This document shows positions 24,580-37,545 of a stretch of DNA of 43,253 bases, piece by piece. Location of the stretch: positions 1 through 43,253 of the forward strand of contig JACCYU010000037.1 in NCBI GenBank assembly GCA_013696315.1, written 5' to 3'. A program made the translations under genes and the position numbers. Each line of letters begins with the position of its first letter. The stretch's first letter is position 1. This DNA comes from Gammaproteobacteria bacterium (GTDB lineage Bacteria; Pseudomonadota; Gammaproteobacteria; JACCYU01). The notes beneath the pieces were generated by a model, which saw nothing but the letters and a program-made list of their open reading frames with translations, did no database searches and was not told the origin of the DNA.

Positions 24580-27500
24580 ATGCGCCTCAGCAAGGTCAAG
24601 TTGGCGGGATTCAAATCGTTTGTCGATCCGACGACGATCAGTTTCCCGAGCGATCTGGTGGGTGTGGTGGGTCCGAACGGCTGCGGCAAATCCAATATCA
24701 TCGACGCCGTGCGGTGGGTGATGGGTGAAAGCTCGCGGCACCTGCGCGGCGACTGCATGGAAGACGTGATATTTAACGGCTCGAACGCGCGCAAGCCGGT
24801 GGGGCAGGCGACCATCGAACTCGTGTTCGACAATCACGACGGCCAGGTCGGCGGACAATACGCGCAATACAGCGAGATCGCTCTGCGGCGAACAGTCGCG
24901 CGCGACGGCCAGTCCAGATATTTCCTGAATGGCGGCGCCTGCCGGCGGCGCGACGTGACGGATATTTTTCTCGGCACGGGGCTGGGGCCGCGCAGTTACG
25001 CGATCATCGAGCAGGGCATGATCTCGCGACTGATCGAGGCGCGGCCTGAGGATCTGCGCGTGTATCTGGAAGAAGCGGCCGGCATCTCGAAGTACAAGGA
25101 ACGCCGCCGCGAAACCGAACTGCGCATCCGTCACGCGCGCGAAAACGTCAGCCGACTCAATGACCTGCGAGAAGTGATTGAAAAACAGATTAACCATCTT
25201 CAGCGTCAGGCGAAGGCGGCGGAGAAGTATCAGGCTTTAAGAATCGAGGAACGGCGCGCGAAGGCGGCCCTGCTGGCGCTGCGCTGGCGACGGCAGTCGC
25301 GGGACGCCGAGCAGGCCGAACGGGAAGTCAACGCGCACCAGACCCGATACGAGCAGGCCGTGGCGGAATTGCGCCGAATTGAGGCCGGTGTCGAGCGACT
25401 GCGCGCGCGGCATGTCGAAGCCAACGAAACCTTCAACGATGTGCAGGGCGATTACTATCGGCTCGGCGGCGACATCTCCCGGGTGGAGCAGTCCATTGCG
25501 CATCACCGGACGCTGGCCGAGCGTCAGCAGCAGGAACTCGCGCAGGTGCGACAGGCGGCGGAGAACGCGGACGTCCAGCTTGATCGCGATCGCCACCGCT
25601 GCGCGCAGCTGGCTGACGAAATTGCCGATTCAGAGCCTGAATTCACAAACGGCAAAGCCGAACTCGAGCAACACACGGCGGTGTTAGCCGCCGCCGAGCA
25701 GGCGCTGCAGCATTGGCAGGCGCGATGGGAAGATTTGAGCCAGCGCGCGAAGTCGCCGGAGCAGGCCGCGCAAGTCGAGCGCGCGCGGACCGAACACCTG
25801 GCGCGGCAGCGCGCGCAGCTCGAACAACGCGCGGAGCAGCTTTCGCAGGAGAGCGACCAGATCGACACGGCCGCGCTGGAAGCCGAAATCGAACGACTGC
25901 GCGCACGGGCGGAGGAGGCCGGCGCCTGTCTGGATGAACAGCAACGGGCGCTGCACGAGGCGCTGGCGAATATCAGGCGGCAGCGCGAGTACGACGCCTC
26001 CATGAACCAGCGGCTGGACGATGCCCGCGGGCGCGTGCAGCAGGCGAGCGGCCGGCTGACTTCTCTGGAAGTCTTGCAGGAAGCGGCCATGAACAAACAA
26101 ACGCAAGACGTCGCGCAGTGGCTGGCGCGGACGGGTCTTGCGGGCGCGCCGCGGCTGGCCGAGCGGATTCGCGCCGAGCCCGGCTGGGAACACGCCCTGG
26201 AAACCGTGCTGGGACCGACCCTGGAGGCGGTATGCGTGAACGCGCTGGAGACAGCGGCGGCGAAGCTAGCGGATTTAAAAAAAGGGCCACTGCACCTGCT
26301 GGACATTGACGGCGGCGCGCCCGCGCGGCGTCGCAACGTTTCTGACGACGTGCTGTTGGGTCATGTCGCCGGGCCTGACGCGATCAACGGCCTGCTGGCG
26401 AGCGTGTACGTCGCGGCCGATCTGCCGCGCGCGCTGGCGCGCCGCGAAGCGCTGACCGAGGGCGAATCCGTGGTCACCCCGGACGGCGTATGGCTGGGTC
26501 GCACCTGGTTGCGCGTTGCGCGCAAGGGCGACGAACACGGCGGCGTACTTGCGCGCGCGGCCGAGATCAAGTCGCTGCGCGAGAAGCTGATGGAACTGCG
26601 CGCGCAGGTCGAGCAGCAGCAGCGCGAGCGGGCTGGCAGCGAAAGCCGGCTGCACGCGCTGGAACAATTGCGTGAACGGCTGCAGGCCGACGCCATCGCC
26701 GCACATCGCGCCCAGGCTGACGTCGAGACCGAACGCAATCGTCAGCAGCAGTGGCTGGAACAGGCTACGGCGCGCGCCGCCCAGCTTGCGCGGGAGCACC
26801 GCGAAATCGACACGCAGCTTGGACAAGTCCGCGCCGAGCTTGGCGGCTGCGAAGCCCGGCGCGCGCAAGCGTTGAGCGCGATCGATGTGCTGACCGGCGA
26901 GCGCCGCGCGTTGAGCGCACAGCGCGATACGCTGCAACGCGCAGTAGCGGAGGCGCGTGAGACCGCGCGTCAGCACCAGGAACAATCGCACCGCCTGGCC
27001 CTGCGCCTGGAGGCCGCGCGTACGACTCACGCGTCGACGCTGGAAGGGCTGGCGCGCATGCAGGCTCAGCGCGAGCAACTCCATCGACGCCTCACGCAGC
27101 TCAATGAAGCCGTCGTGCAGGGCGGTGAACCCAAACGAGCGCTGGAGCAGGAACTGACCGGCATGCTGGCGCGGCGTCTTGAGCTCGAGCGCGCGCTGAG
27201 TGCGGCGCGGGCGAGTATGCAGGACATCGAGGCCGAATTGCGCGAGCAGGATGGGCAACGGCTGCAGGCTGAACGTAGCTGCGAGGGGTTGCGGGAGGAT
27301 CTAGAGACGCTGCGCATGACCTGGCGCGACGCCGCGGTGCGCTGTCAGACGTTGGAGGAGCAGTTCGAGGAAGGTGAATTTCAACTCGACACCCTGCTGG
27401 ACGAAATCGACCGCGCTGCCGCCATCGATCCCGCGGGTGAATACACGGTTGAAGAATGGGAAGCGCAGGTAGAAAATCTCATCCGACGTATCGAACACCT

Positions 27501-28113
27501 TGGCGCGATCAATTTGGCGGCCATCGACGAATTCCGGGAACAAAGTGAACGCAAGGCGTATCTGGACAGCCAGCACGCGGATCTCACACAGGCGCTGGAG
27601 ACCCTGGACAGCGCGATCCGCAAGATTGATCGCGAGACCCGGCATCGCTTCAGGGAGACTTATGACAAGGTCAACGCGCGCCTGCAGGAGATGTTCCCCC
27701 GCCTGTTCGGTGGCGGTCAGGCGCATCTGGAGATGACGGGCGACGATCTGCTGAACACGGGCATTGCATTGATGGCCCGTCCGCCGGGAAAACGGCTGTC
27801 GACCATTCATCTCATGTCGGGCGGCGAGAAGGCCTTGACCGCGGTGGCGCTGATCTTTGCGGTTTTTGAATTGAACCCGGCGCCGTTCTGTCTGCTGGAC
27901 GAGGTTGACGCGCCGCTGGACGACGCCAACGTGGGCCGTTTCTGCGAGCTGGTGAGCGAGATGTCGCAGCGCGTCCAGTTCATAGTGATCACGCACAACA
28001 AGACCACCATGGAGTACGCGCGGCAACTGGTGGGCGTTACTATGCACGAGCCGGGCGTGTCGCGTCTGGTGGCGGTCGATGTCGATGAAGCCATGCGCAT
28101 GGCTACCGGCTGA
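24580..28113 (+). CDS. smc: Chromosome segregation protein SMC
   Basis: I start at ATG 24580, which has AAGGAG seven bases upstream and gives MRLSKVKLAGFKSF as in relatives; the frame is open further upstream. The 1177-residue product has the Walker A site GPNGCGKSN (31-39), a long first coiled coil, a hinge domain near 510-680 (AQWLARTGLAGAPRLAERI, VLGPTLEAVCVNALE), a second coiled coil, the signature LMSGGEKALTAVAL (about 1078-1091) and Walker B FCLLDEVDAPLDD (about 1103-1115). SMC dimers with ScpA and ScpB extrude and align DNA loops. scpA and scpB are near 40 kb in this window, so the complex is complete. This SMC replaces MukB, as in most gammaproteobacteria outside the enterics. Confidence 0.96.
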   Translation: MRLSKVKLAGFKSFVDPTTISFPSDLVGVVGPNGCGKSNIIDAVRWVMGESSRHLRGDCMEDVIFNGSNARKPVGQATIELVFDNHDGQVGGQYAQYSEIALRRTVARDGQSRYFLNGGACRRRDVTDIFLGTGLGPRSYAIIEQGMISRLIEARPEDLRVYLEEAAGISKYKERRRETELRIRHARENVSRLNDLREVIEKQINHLQRQAKAAEKYQALRIEERRAKAALLALRWRRQSRDAEQAEREVNAHQTRYEQAVAELRRIEAGVERLRARHVEANETFNDVQGDYYRLGGDISRVEQSIAHHRTLAERQQQELAQVRQAAENADVQLDRDRHRCAQLADEIADSEPEFTNGKAELEQHTAVLAAAEQALQHWQARWEDLSQRAKSPEQAAQVERARTEHLARQRAQLEQRAEQLSQESDQIDTAALEAEIERLRARAEEAGACLDEQQRALHEALANIRRQREYDASMNQRLDDARGRVQQASGRLTSLEVLQEAAMNKQTQDVAQWLARTGLAGAPRLAERIRAEPGWEHALETVLGPTLEAVCVNALETAAAKLADLKKGPLHLLDIDGGAPARRRNVSDDVLLGHVAGPDAINGLLASVYVAADLPRALARREALTEGESVVTPDGVWLGRTWLRVARKGDEHGGVLARAAEIKSLREKLMELRAQVEQQQRERAGSESRLHALEQLRERLQADAIAAHRAQADVETERNRQQQWLEQATARAAQLAREHREIDTQLGQVRAELGGCEARRAQALSAIDVLTGERRALSAQRDTLQRAVAEARETARQHQEQSHRLALRLEAARTTHASTLEGLARMQAQREQLHRRLTQLNEAVVQGGEPKRALEQELTGMLARRLELERALSAARASMQDIEAELREQDGQRLQAERSCEGLREDLETLRMTWRDAAVRCQTLEEQFEEGEFQLDTLLDEIDRAAAIDPAGEYTVEEWEAQVENLIRRIEHLGAINLAAIDEFREQSERKAYLDSQHADLTQALETLDSAIRKIDRETRHRFRETYDKVNARLQEMFPRLFGGGQAHLEMTGDDLLNTGIALMARPPGKRLSTIHLMSGGEKALTAVALIFAVFELNPAPFCLLDEVDAPLDDANVGRFCELVSEMSQRVQFIVITHNKTTMEYARQLVGVTMHEPGVSRLVAVDVDEAMRMATG

Positions 28114-28166
28114 CCCTTGCGCCATGTTTTACGCGGGGAACGAGTATCTGAAAATGGATTATTACC

Positions 28167-31113
<2,947 letters not shown>

Positions 31114-31188
31114 TATTCCTGTCGCCCCTCACTCTTCCGGCAGCCGCTTGATCATGCGCGCCGGTCACCATGCAACCCGGAGGTATTC

Positions 31189-31800
31189 ATGAAGTTTCCA
31201 GACCCGTTTTACCGTTGGCGCCCGCATCCCTGGCATGGCCTGGAGACAGGTTCCAACCCTCCGAAGCTGGTCAACGCGTATATCGAGATCACGCAGTTCG
31301 ATTTGGTGAAATACGAAATCGACAAGACCACAGGTTATATGCGCGTCGATCGTCCGCAGCAGACGTCGTCCCACCCGCCGACCTTGTACGGCTTCATCCC
31401 GCGCACCTATTGCAGTCGGCGCGTGACGGCTCTGTGCGACAAGGCCGAGCGCGGCGACGAGGATCCACTGGATGTCTGCGTGGTCAGCGAACGGCAGATC
31501 ACCCGTTCAGAGGTGATTCTGCATTCACTGGTCCTCGGTGGTATCCAGATGCTCGATGGCGGCGAAGCTGACGACAAGATCATTGCCGTGCTGGAGAACG
31601 ACAACTTCTGGGGCGAAGCGCAGGATATCGCGGACTTGCCCGACAATCTCATCGATCGCCTGCGTCACTATTTCGCGACCTACAAGATGGTGCCGAACAA
31701 ACCCAACAAGATATCCATCGAAGGCGTGTATGGCTGCGACCACGCCATGAAAGTGGTCGAAGCGGCGATGGCGGACTACGAGGAGGAATTCGGGCGCTAA
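31189..31800 (+). CDS. ppa: Inorganic pyrophosphatase (soluble, family I type)
   Basis: The 203-residue product has the family I signature: [15 protein letters not shown], then YGFIPRTYC, then the metal-binding [12 protein letters not shown], and a later [15 protein letters not shown]. It splits pyrophosphate in the cytoplasm and pulls biosynthetic reactions forward. The start ATG has GGAGG about seven bases upstream. A membrane-bound pyrophosphatase is encoded on the other strand about 1.4 kb away. Confidence 0.93.
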   Translation: MKFPDPFYRWRPHPWHGLETGSNPPKLVNAYIEITQFDLVKYEIDKTTGYMRVDRPQQTSSHPPTLYGFIPRTYCSRRVTALCDKAERGDEDPLDVCVVSERQITRSEVILHSLVLGGIQMLDGGEADDKIIAVLENDNFWGEAQDIADLPDNLIDRLRHYFATYKMVPNKPNKISIEGVYGCDHAMKVVEAAMADYEEEFGR

Positions 31801-31821
31801 CGGCGTGTGACGTTCGTCGAT

Positions 31822-31995
31822 ATGTTGCTCACGGCGGTACTCATTCCGGCTGAAGAAGGCGGTTTTGCGGCGCTGAACCATGAGACGGGAACGACGAACG
31901 GGAAGAATCCGTCGAGGAGGCGCTCAAGAATCTCCGCGAGGCGCCGAACTTTACCTGGAGGAATTTCCCATCACCTCCAGTGTAGTCATGCCCGA
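31822..31995 (+). pseudogene. HicB-family antitoxin relic with two frameshifts
   Basis: The frame from ATG 31822 begins LLTAVLIPAEEGGFAALNHETGTT, the N-terminus of a HicB-type antitoxin. The next frame continues EESVEEALKNLREA (31902 onward), and the third gives ELYLEEFPITS (from 31946). Together they rebuild the family core, GESVEEALKNLREATELYLEEFP in type. Each junction needs one missing base; at the second, a single A restores the expected Thr codon. No HicA toxin or second gene of the pair is visible on either side. HicB antitoxins bind HicA and DNA; this copy cannot make a normal protein. The rest up to 32106 shows nothing recognisable. Confidence 0.72.
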
Positions 31996-32106
31996 ATCCG
32001 CGCAATCGAAATACTCAGCTCCCGGATCACATACCCGAGATGCGATCCGGAGCTGGGATAGACGCCCTACCTTATCCCTACGAAAGCTTAAGCATCCCGG
32101 TGTTAA

Positions 32107-32819
32107 TCAAGGCGACATAGCGCTCTGAATCTGCGCGCCGGTAAGCGTGTGGTTATAAACGCGAACGTCGTCCATCATTCCCAGGACAAAGTTTTTCTTG
32201 AGGTTATTCTTTTGAATAAGGCGCCAACGATCAAAGGCTCGTTATTTACGCAAACTGCGCCTGACACGGCAGCCGTGTTGGCTAACCTGCCATTAACATA
32301 AATTCTGAACTGCCTGCCGTTGTAAGTGCTCGCCAAGTGAGTCCAGGTGCCATCGGGTATGGCCGTCGGGCCGTCTACCTGCTTCCATCTCAATTTAGGA
32401 ACGTTACACTGTCCAAAAAAACCGCCGGCCCTCGGGTTCCTGGTTTCCATGGTGATATTCAACCAATACGAGCGCGCCTTCTCCATGAGCTCCGCCGCGC
32501 GCTCCCCGGTTCCAAAGTACTTGATCCACCCCATCAGCGTGTAATTTCTTCGGAGATCCAGCGGGGGGCGGTCTCCTACATTGATAAAATCATCCACACC
32601 ATTAAGGGTCACCGCGTATCCGTGCCCGGGGCGGCCGGGCTCGAGATGAATGCTGCTGCCCACAAAAGCACCGTGGAGGTTGTTGCCGCTGGTGTCGACG
32701 GCCCGGGTCGCGGAAGGGTCGTTGAAGCGATACTCAAGCACCTTCGCAGCATTTGAGATTTGAGGAAAGAGCATGCACAACGTGGTAATCATAATCGATA
32801 GAGTTGCTTTAATGTTCAT
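32107..32819 (-). pseudogene. Secreted LamG/concanavalin-like protein, frameshifted near its end
   Basis: The start is ATG 32819, with AGGAGC about seven bases upstream, followed by a signal peptide MNIKATLSIMITTLCMLFPQ and cleavage near SNA. The mature domain is a LamG jelly roll: VLEYRFNDPSATRAVDTSGN, VTLNGVDDFINVGDR, NYTLMGWIKYFG, GTWTHLASTYNGRQFRIYVNGRL. The frame runs into a stop at 32175 after LFKRITSRKT. In another frame the canonical end continues as NFVLGMMDDVRVYNHTLTGAQIQSA to a stop at 32107. One missing base near 32215 explains this. Family members bind glycans; the role here is unknown. If the shift is real, the last strands of the fold are lost. Confidence 0.75.
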
Positions 32820-33164
32820 GTGCCTGCTCCTGTAAGTCCTTGTCTCGGTGCGTAAAGCGCCTGTTGCGCACGAGGTACCCGGTTCGGTTCCCGTGCCTCG
32901 GATGAAAGCGCGGCAGGTGCAGACAATCATGCACTAGCGAGGTATCTAATTCTTTATATCACGCCGCCGCATCCAACACTTGTTCATGTAAACATGCATC
33001 AGGAAAATAAAACAAAGCGCGCCATAAAACCCCACGCGAATACGTGGTTTTTCGTGATAGTCAAGCCGCGAAATGCGATACTCCCTGGCGCAGGCATTGA
33101 CAGTCGATCATGGACTCAATGCAAGTGCTCTGCGTATCGCTAACGTGCGTTTCTCCAGTGGCGC
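32820..33164. other. Intergenic stretch between the LamG-like gene and hppA
   Basis: I see no coding frame here that I would support. On the minus strand, TGATATAAA at 32953-32961 reads as an extended -10 box that could drive the LamG-like gene with a leader of about 125 bases; no clear -35 is present. No terminator of hppA with a U-tract is visible. Confidence 0.35.
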
Positions 33165-35192
33165 TTACAACATCGGCACGATCAGCAACGCCACGATGTT
33201 CATGATCTTGATGAGCGGATTGACCGCAGGGCCGGCGGTGTCCTTGTAGGGGTCGCCCACGGTATCGCCGGTCACCGCGGCTTTGTGCGCTTCCGAACCC
33301 TTGCCGCCGTGGGCGCCGTCTTCGATGTATTTCTTGGCGTTGTCCCAGGCGCCGCCGCCGGTGGTCATTGATATCGCGACGAACAGGCCGGTGACGATCG
33401 AACCCATCAACATGCCGCCCAGCGCTTTGGGCCCTAGCAGCAGCCCGACCACGACCGGCACCAGCACGGGCAGCAACGAGGGCAGGATCATTTCCTTGAT
33501 CGCCGCTCTGGTGAGCAGGTCTACCGCGCGCGAATAGTCCGGCTTCGCGGTGCCTTCCATGATGCCCTTGATCTCGCGAAACTGGCGGCGCACTTCGATT
33601 ACCACCGATGCCGCCGCGCGACCTACGGCTTCCATCGCCATGGCGGCGAAGAGATAAGGCACGAGCCCGCCGATGAAGAGACCAATGATTACCATGGGAT
33701 CGGACAGATCGAAGCGCAGGGCCGTGCCGGCGTGGTCCAGCGCATGCGTGTAGTCTGCGAAGAGTACGAGTGCGGCCAGTCCCGCCGAGCCGATTGCATA
33801 GCCCTTGGTGACTGCTTTGGTGGTGTTGCCCACGGCGTCTAAGGGATCGGTAATCGCGCGCACCGATTCAGGCATGTCGGCCATCTCGGCGATGCCGCCG
33901 GCGTTGTCCGTGATCGGGCCGTAAGCGTCGAGCGCTACAATAATCCCAGTCATGGACAGCATCGCGGTCGCGGCGATGGCGATGCCGTACAGGCCGGCGA
34001 ACGCGTACGACACGAAAATCGCGGCGCATACCGCGATGACCGGCAGCGCGGTCGATTTCATAGAGACGCCGAGGCCGGCGATGATATTGGTCGCGTGGCC
34101 GGTGGTGGAAGCCTCAGCTACGTGGCGTACCGGAGAATATTCGGTGGCGGTATAGTACTCGGTGATCACCACGAGCAGCGCCGTCAGTACCAGCCCGACG
34201 ACCCCCGATGCCCAGAGGGCGGCCACGCTGAGATACTCGTTGCCACCCATGAGCCAGGCCGTGACTGGGAAAAACGCCACCAGCGATATCAATGCTGAGA
34301 CAATCACGCCCTTGTACAGCGCGTTCATGATCTTGGCGCCGGGGCTGGTTTTGACGAAGTAGCAGCCGATGATCGAGCCGATGATCGAAACGCCGCCCAG
34401 CACCAGTGGATAAACGACCGCATCGAGTCCTGCGGTCGGCATCAGCAGCGCGCCCAGAAGCATCGTGGCGATGATGGTGACGGCGTAGGTTTCAAACAGA
34501 TCCGCCGCCATGCCGGCGCAATCGCCCACGTTGTCGCCTACGTTGTCCGCGATAACCGCGGGATTGCGCGGATCGTCTTCGGGAATGCCTGCTTCGACTT
34601 TACCGACCAGGTCCGCGCCGACATCCGCACCTTTGGTGAAAATGCCGCCGCCCAGTCGCGCGAAGATCGAAATCAGCGAGCCGCCGAAAGCGAGACCAAT
34701 CAGGGGCTGCAAAATCTGTGTGAGATTGGCCGCGTCGTCTGCCAGCCCTAAGAGAATGGCGAAGTAGCCGGCGACACCGAGCAGCCCCAGTCCCACCACA
34801 AGCATGCCGGTGATCGCGCCACCGCGAAAGGCGACGGACAGCGCTTCGTTCAAGCCGGTGCGCGCGGCTTCAGCGGTGCGCACATTGCAGCGCACCGACA
34901 CGTTCATGCCGATGTAGCCCGTCGCACCCGACAGCACCGCGCCGATGGCGAATCCCCATGCGGTCGCCCATGACAGAAAAAAACCGACGATGAAAAAGAG
35001 CACCACGCCAACGATGCCGATGGTCGTATATTGCCGATTCAAATACGCCATCGCGCCTTCCTGCACCGCGGCCGCGATCTGCCGCATGCGGTCGTTGCCG
35101 TCGGAACGGCTCAGGACTTCTTTGGTGGAAACGGCGCCGTAGACGATCGCGACGACCGCGCAGATGAGCGCGAACAGAAGACCCAGTGACAT
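33165..35192 (-). CDS. hppA: Membrane-bound proton-translocating pyrophosphatase
   Basis: The 675-residue protein has about 16 hydrophobic segments. It carries the pyrophosphatase signatures [22 protein letters not shown] (split by residues), [21 protein letters not shown] and, near the end, [10 protein letters not shown] with [15 protein letters not shown]. The family pumps H+ (or Na+) out of the cytoplasm with energy from pyrophosphate. The sequence [14 protein letters not shown] has Lys at the position that is Ala in potassium-dependent members, so a K+-independent H+ pump is expected. It is separated from the parvulin gene by about 280 bases. Confidence 0.95.
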   Translation of the reverse strand: MSLGLLFALICAVVAIVYGAVSTKEVLSRSDGNDRMRQIAAAVQEGAMAYLNRQYTTIGIVGVVLFFIVGFFLSWATAWGFAIGAVLSGATGYIGMNVSVRCNVRTAEAARTGLNEALSVAFRGGAITGMLVVGLGLLGVAGYFAILLGLADDAANLTQILQPLIGLAFGGSLISIFARLGGGIFTKGADVGADLVGKVEAGIPEDDPRNPAVIADNVGDNVGDCAGMAADLFETYAVTIIATMLLGALLMPTAGLDAVVYPLVLGGVSIIGSIIGCYFVKTSPGAKIMNALYKGVIVSALISLVAFFPVTAWLMGGNEYLSVAALWASGVVGLVLTALLVVITEYYTATEYSPVRHVAEASTTGHATNIIAGLGVSMKSTALPVIAVCAAIFVSYAFAGLYGIAIAATAMLSMTGIIVALDAYGPITDNAGGIAEMADMPESVRAITDPLDAVGNTTKAVTKGYAIGSAGLAALVLFADYTHALDHAGTALRFDLSDPMVIIGLFIGGLVPYLFAAMAMEAVGRAAASVVIEVRRQFREIKGIMEGTAKPDYSRAVDLLTRAAIKEMILPSLLPVLVPVVVGLLLGPKALGGMLMGSIVTGLFVAISMTTGGGAWDNAKKYIEDGAHGGKGSEAHKAAVTGDTVGDPYKDTAGPAVNPLIKIMNIVALLIVPML

Positions 35193-35238
35193 GAATTCTT
35201 ACCCCCTATTATTGGCTGTGCGAATAAAACTCGCGCGG

Positions 35239-35244
35239 ATTATA
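35239..35244 (-). promoter_or_regulatory. Candidate -10 box of hppA
   Basis: A perfect TATAAT on the minus strand lies 47 bases before the hppA ATG. The -35 region is weak (CCCCAA at 17 bases). The leader would be about 35-40 bases. Assigned by pattern only. Confidence 0.45.
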
Positions 35245-35471
35245 CAGATAAGGCTCGGGCGTTGGGGAAATCACCGGGGTGGATGCGCCAGCAGGTAAAA
35301 AAAGTTTGGTGACAGCCGAAACTACCCGGTTCCCGGGTCGCAAGATAATGCGGCTGCGGCAGGCCGGGTTGAGCGGCGCTGCGCTGAGCGTAACCCGGCA
35401 CGGGGGATCGTGGGGCCGGGTACGCCGCGCCCCTTCCTTTGCGCTCGCTACGGTCGGCGTCTGCGTACGGA

Positions 35472-36323
35472 CTAGCTTCCGGAATCCTGCGCCTGCGTTT
35501 TTAGCTTGATGTTCACTTGGGCCTCGTCGCGCAAGGACTTGATGTAGTCCTGCAACGCCCGATTGGACAATATGCCGGACAGCCGTTCCTCCACTTCCGC
35601 GTACGTCGGCGGCTCCAGCTCGCGGGTGTCCTCAAGCAGAATGACGTGCCAGCCAAACTGCGTCGGCACCGGCTGTTTGGTATAGGTGCCTTTTTCCAGC
35701 TGCTTTATCGCTTGCGCGAACGGCGGCACCATCGCCTCGGGACTGAACCAGCCCAGATCACCGCCCTGCGGCGCGGAGGAGTCTGTGGACTCCTGCTCGG
35801 AGAGAGTGGCGAAGTCCGCGCCGCCATCCAGCTGCTTGATGACGGCCTGCGCTTCTTCTTGCGTGGCGGTGAGAATGTGTCTCGCCTTGTATTCGCGATT
35901 CGAAAGCTGCGCGAGCTGCTTCTCGTATTCGGCCTTCAAGTCTTTGTCCGAGAAAGTCATATCGCTCATGCGTTCCTGCATCAACGTGTTCACCAGCAGG
36001 TTAGTGCGTTGCCACCCCAGTTCAGCCTGGATCTCGGGTCGCTTATCTATACCTTGCTGCTCGGCTTCTTGCGCGATCAGTTTCAATCTGACCAGGTCGT
36101 TGAGCGCCGTTCCCGGGTCGGCCACAACGCCGGGCTGGGCGGCCTGCAAGCCTTGCAGGTAGGCATCGAGATCGCTCTGGGTGACGTCGGCTCCGTTCAC
36201 GGTTGCGACCACTTCGGCCGCTTCAGTGGGCGCCGCCGGTTCGCTGTTGTTCTGATCGCAGCCCGCGACGAGCACAGCGCCCAGCAGCAGGGTTGATGTC
36301 CATCGAGCAGTCGCTAGATTCAT
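35472..36323 (-). CDS. Parvulin-type peptidyl-prolyl isomerase lipoprotein
   Basis: I chose ATG 36323 because the lipoprotein signal follows at once: LLLGAVLVAGC, Cys about residue 21. The 283-residue product has a SurA/PrsA-like helical part (VATVNGADVTQSDLDAYLQ, LNDLVRLKLIAQEAEQQGI) and a parvulin domain (REYKARHILTATQEEAQAVI, DFATLSEQESTDSSAPQGGDLGWF, FGWHVILLEDTRE). Such proteins help fold periplasmic or outer-membrane proteins by proline isomerisation. The C-terminus has a further helix, LSGILSNRALQDYIKSLRDEA. It resembles PpiC-type lipoproteins rather than SurA, which is longer. Confidence 0.87.
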   Translation of the reverse strand: MNLATARWTSTLLLGAVLVAGCDQNNSEPAAPTEAAEVVATVNGADVTQSDLDAYLQGLQAAQPGVVADPGTALNDLVRLKLIAQEAEQQGIDKRPEIQAELGWQRTNLLVNTLMQERMSDMTFSDKDLKAEYEKQLAQLSNREYKARHILTATQEEAQAVIKQLDGGADFATLSEQESTDSSAPQGGDLGWFSPEAMVPPFAQAIKQLEKGTYTKQPVPTQFGWHVILLEDTRELEPPTYAEVEERLSGILSNRALQDYIKSLRDEAQVNIKLKTQAQDSGS

Positions 36324-36427
36324 GATTTTTTTCCTGATGATTAAAAGGCGGTCCGGCAAATGCACTGCGCGAGGCGTGTGACGCGCCCGCGCGAGATTCC
36401 GGGCTTATGAAAACGTGGCGATAGACG

Positions 36428-36727
36428 TCAGGGCAGAACTTTTTTGAATGGTTTGACCGTCACGCGCTGATATGCCCCCGCGGCGACGTAAGGATCTTCA
36501 TCGGCCCAGGCCTGCGCCGCTTCCAGCGAATCGAACTCCGCCACAACCAGGCTGCCGGTAAAGCCGGCCGGGCCCGGATCCGGGCTGTCGATAGCCGGAT
36601 GCGGACCGGCCAGAATCAGGCGACCGCGCGCTTTTAGCGCCACCAGCCGTCCGATATGCGCCTCGCGCGCGGCTTTGCGTTTTTCCGTGCTGTTTTCGAC
36701 GTCCTCACTGAGGACCGCGTATAACAT
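36428..36727 (-). CDS. yciI: YciI family protein
   Basis: The 99-residue product is of standard length for YciI. It has a ferredoxin-like fold: [42 protein letters not shown], then [26 protein letters not shown]. The His in REAHIGRL and the Asp in ADEDPYV are the conserved catalytic-type pair. The function is not established. It lies 34 bases downstream of yciB, as in relatives. Confidence 0.9.
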   Translation of the reverse strand: MLYAVLSEDVENSTEKRKAAREAHIGRLVALKARGRLILAGPHPAIDSPDPGPAGFTGSLVVAEFDSLEAAQAWADEDPYVAAGAYQRVTVKPFKKVLP

Positions 36728-36761
36728 CGCTAAGTATCCTGGACGTTAATTTTCGTGGGGC

Positions 36762-37391
36762 TCAACTTTCCCGGGTCTCACTCTCGGCGGGCTCCATGTA
36801 ACGGGACAGATAAAGCGCCTGGCCGAACACGAAGGCCAGGGTCATTCCCATCAGTCCGAACAGCTTGAAGTCCACCCAGGCCCCTTCGCTGAAATTATAG
36901 GCCACATAAATATTGGCCAGGCCGGCGATGAGAAAGAACGTGACCCAGCCCAGATTCACCCGCCGCCAGATTACCGTGCGCACCGTGACCGCGTGTTCCA
37001 TCATACGTTCGACCAAGGTCTTGTTGCCGACGAACTGGCTGACCAAGAACGCCGCGGCGAACAGCCAGTTGAGAATGGTAGGCTTCCATTTTATGAACAG
37101 CGGATCGTGCAGCGCCAGGGTCGCGCCGCCGAATACGGTGATTAGCGCCAGCGAGATCAGGTGCGACTTCTCGAAGCGGCGAAAACGCGCGTAATAAAAG
37201 GATACCTGCAGCAGCGACGCCATAATGGCGACCGCCGTGGCGAGATAGATCGCGTGCTGCGCCTTGCCGGGTATCAGCGCGAGCAGCGGCAGAGCGTCGA
37301 ACGCGTTTACGACGCCTGACGGTATGGCACCATAAAACTTGTAGACGATAAAAAACAGCAGAACAGGAAAAAAATCGTACAGAAACTTCAT
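36762..37391 (-). CDS. yciB: Inner-membrane septation protein YciB (IspA type)
   Basis: The start is ATG 37391 (MKFLYDFFPVLLFFIVYKFYG), which gives 209 residues with five or six hydrophobic segments; the frame is open further upstream but only this start gives the family N-terminus. Signatures include KPTILNWLFAAAFLVSQFVG, VNLGWVTFFLIAGLANIYVAYNFSE and WVDFKLFGLMGMTLAF. YciB is an inner-membrane protein linked to septation and envelope synthesis. It is divergent from yciO. Confidence 0.92.
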   Translation of the reverse strand: MKFLYDFFPVLLFFIVYKFYGAIPSGVVNAFDALPLLALIPGKAQHAIYLATAVAIMASLLQVSFYYARFRRFEKSHLISLALITVFGGATLALHDPLFIKWKPTILNWLFAAAFLVSQFVGNKTLVERMMEHAVTVRTVIWRRVNLGWVTFFLIAGLANIYVAYNFSEGAWVDFKLFGLMGMTLAFVFGQALYLSRYMEPAESETRES

Positions 37392-37545
37392 TGAGAGTGG
37401 CGTTGACCCGTGCTGACTTGGGCTTATGGTAGCGCATGCATGGCGCGCTGAACACGCTTTGGCCATGCGCGGCCGCCATTGGTTCACCACGCAAGGCAGG
37501 GTAGAATCGACGCCAAGTTCCCATGGCCCGAAAAGAGGCGCTGCC

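Noticed and set aside
26275-27258. Long minus-strand frames inside smc
   Set aside because: They are mirror images of the coiled-coil codons (Gln/Leu/Ala-rich) with no independent start signal.
31880-32128. An 82-codon plus-strand gene
   Set aside because: Its only recognisable part is the HicB fragment ELYLEEFP; the rest has no known pattern, so it is treated as part of the relic.
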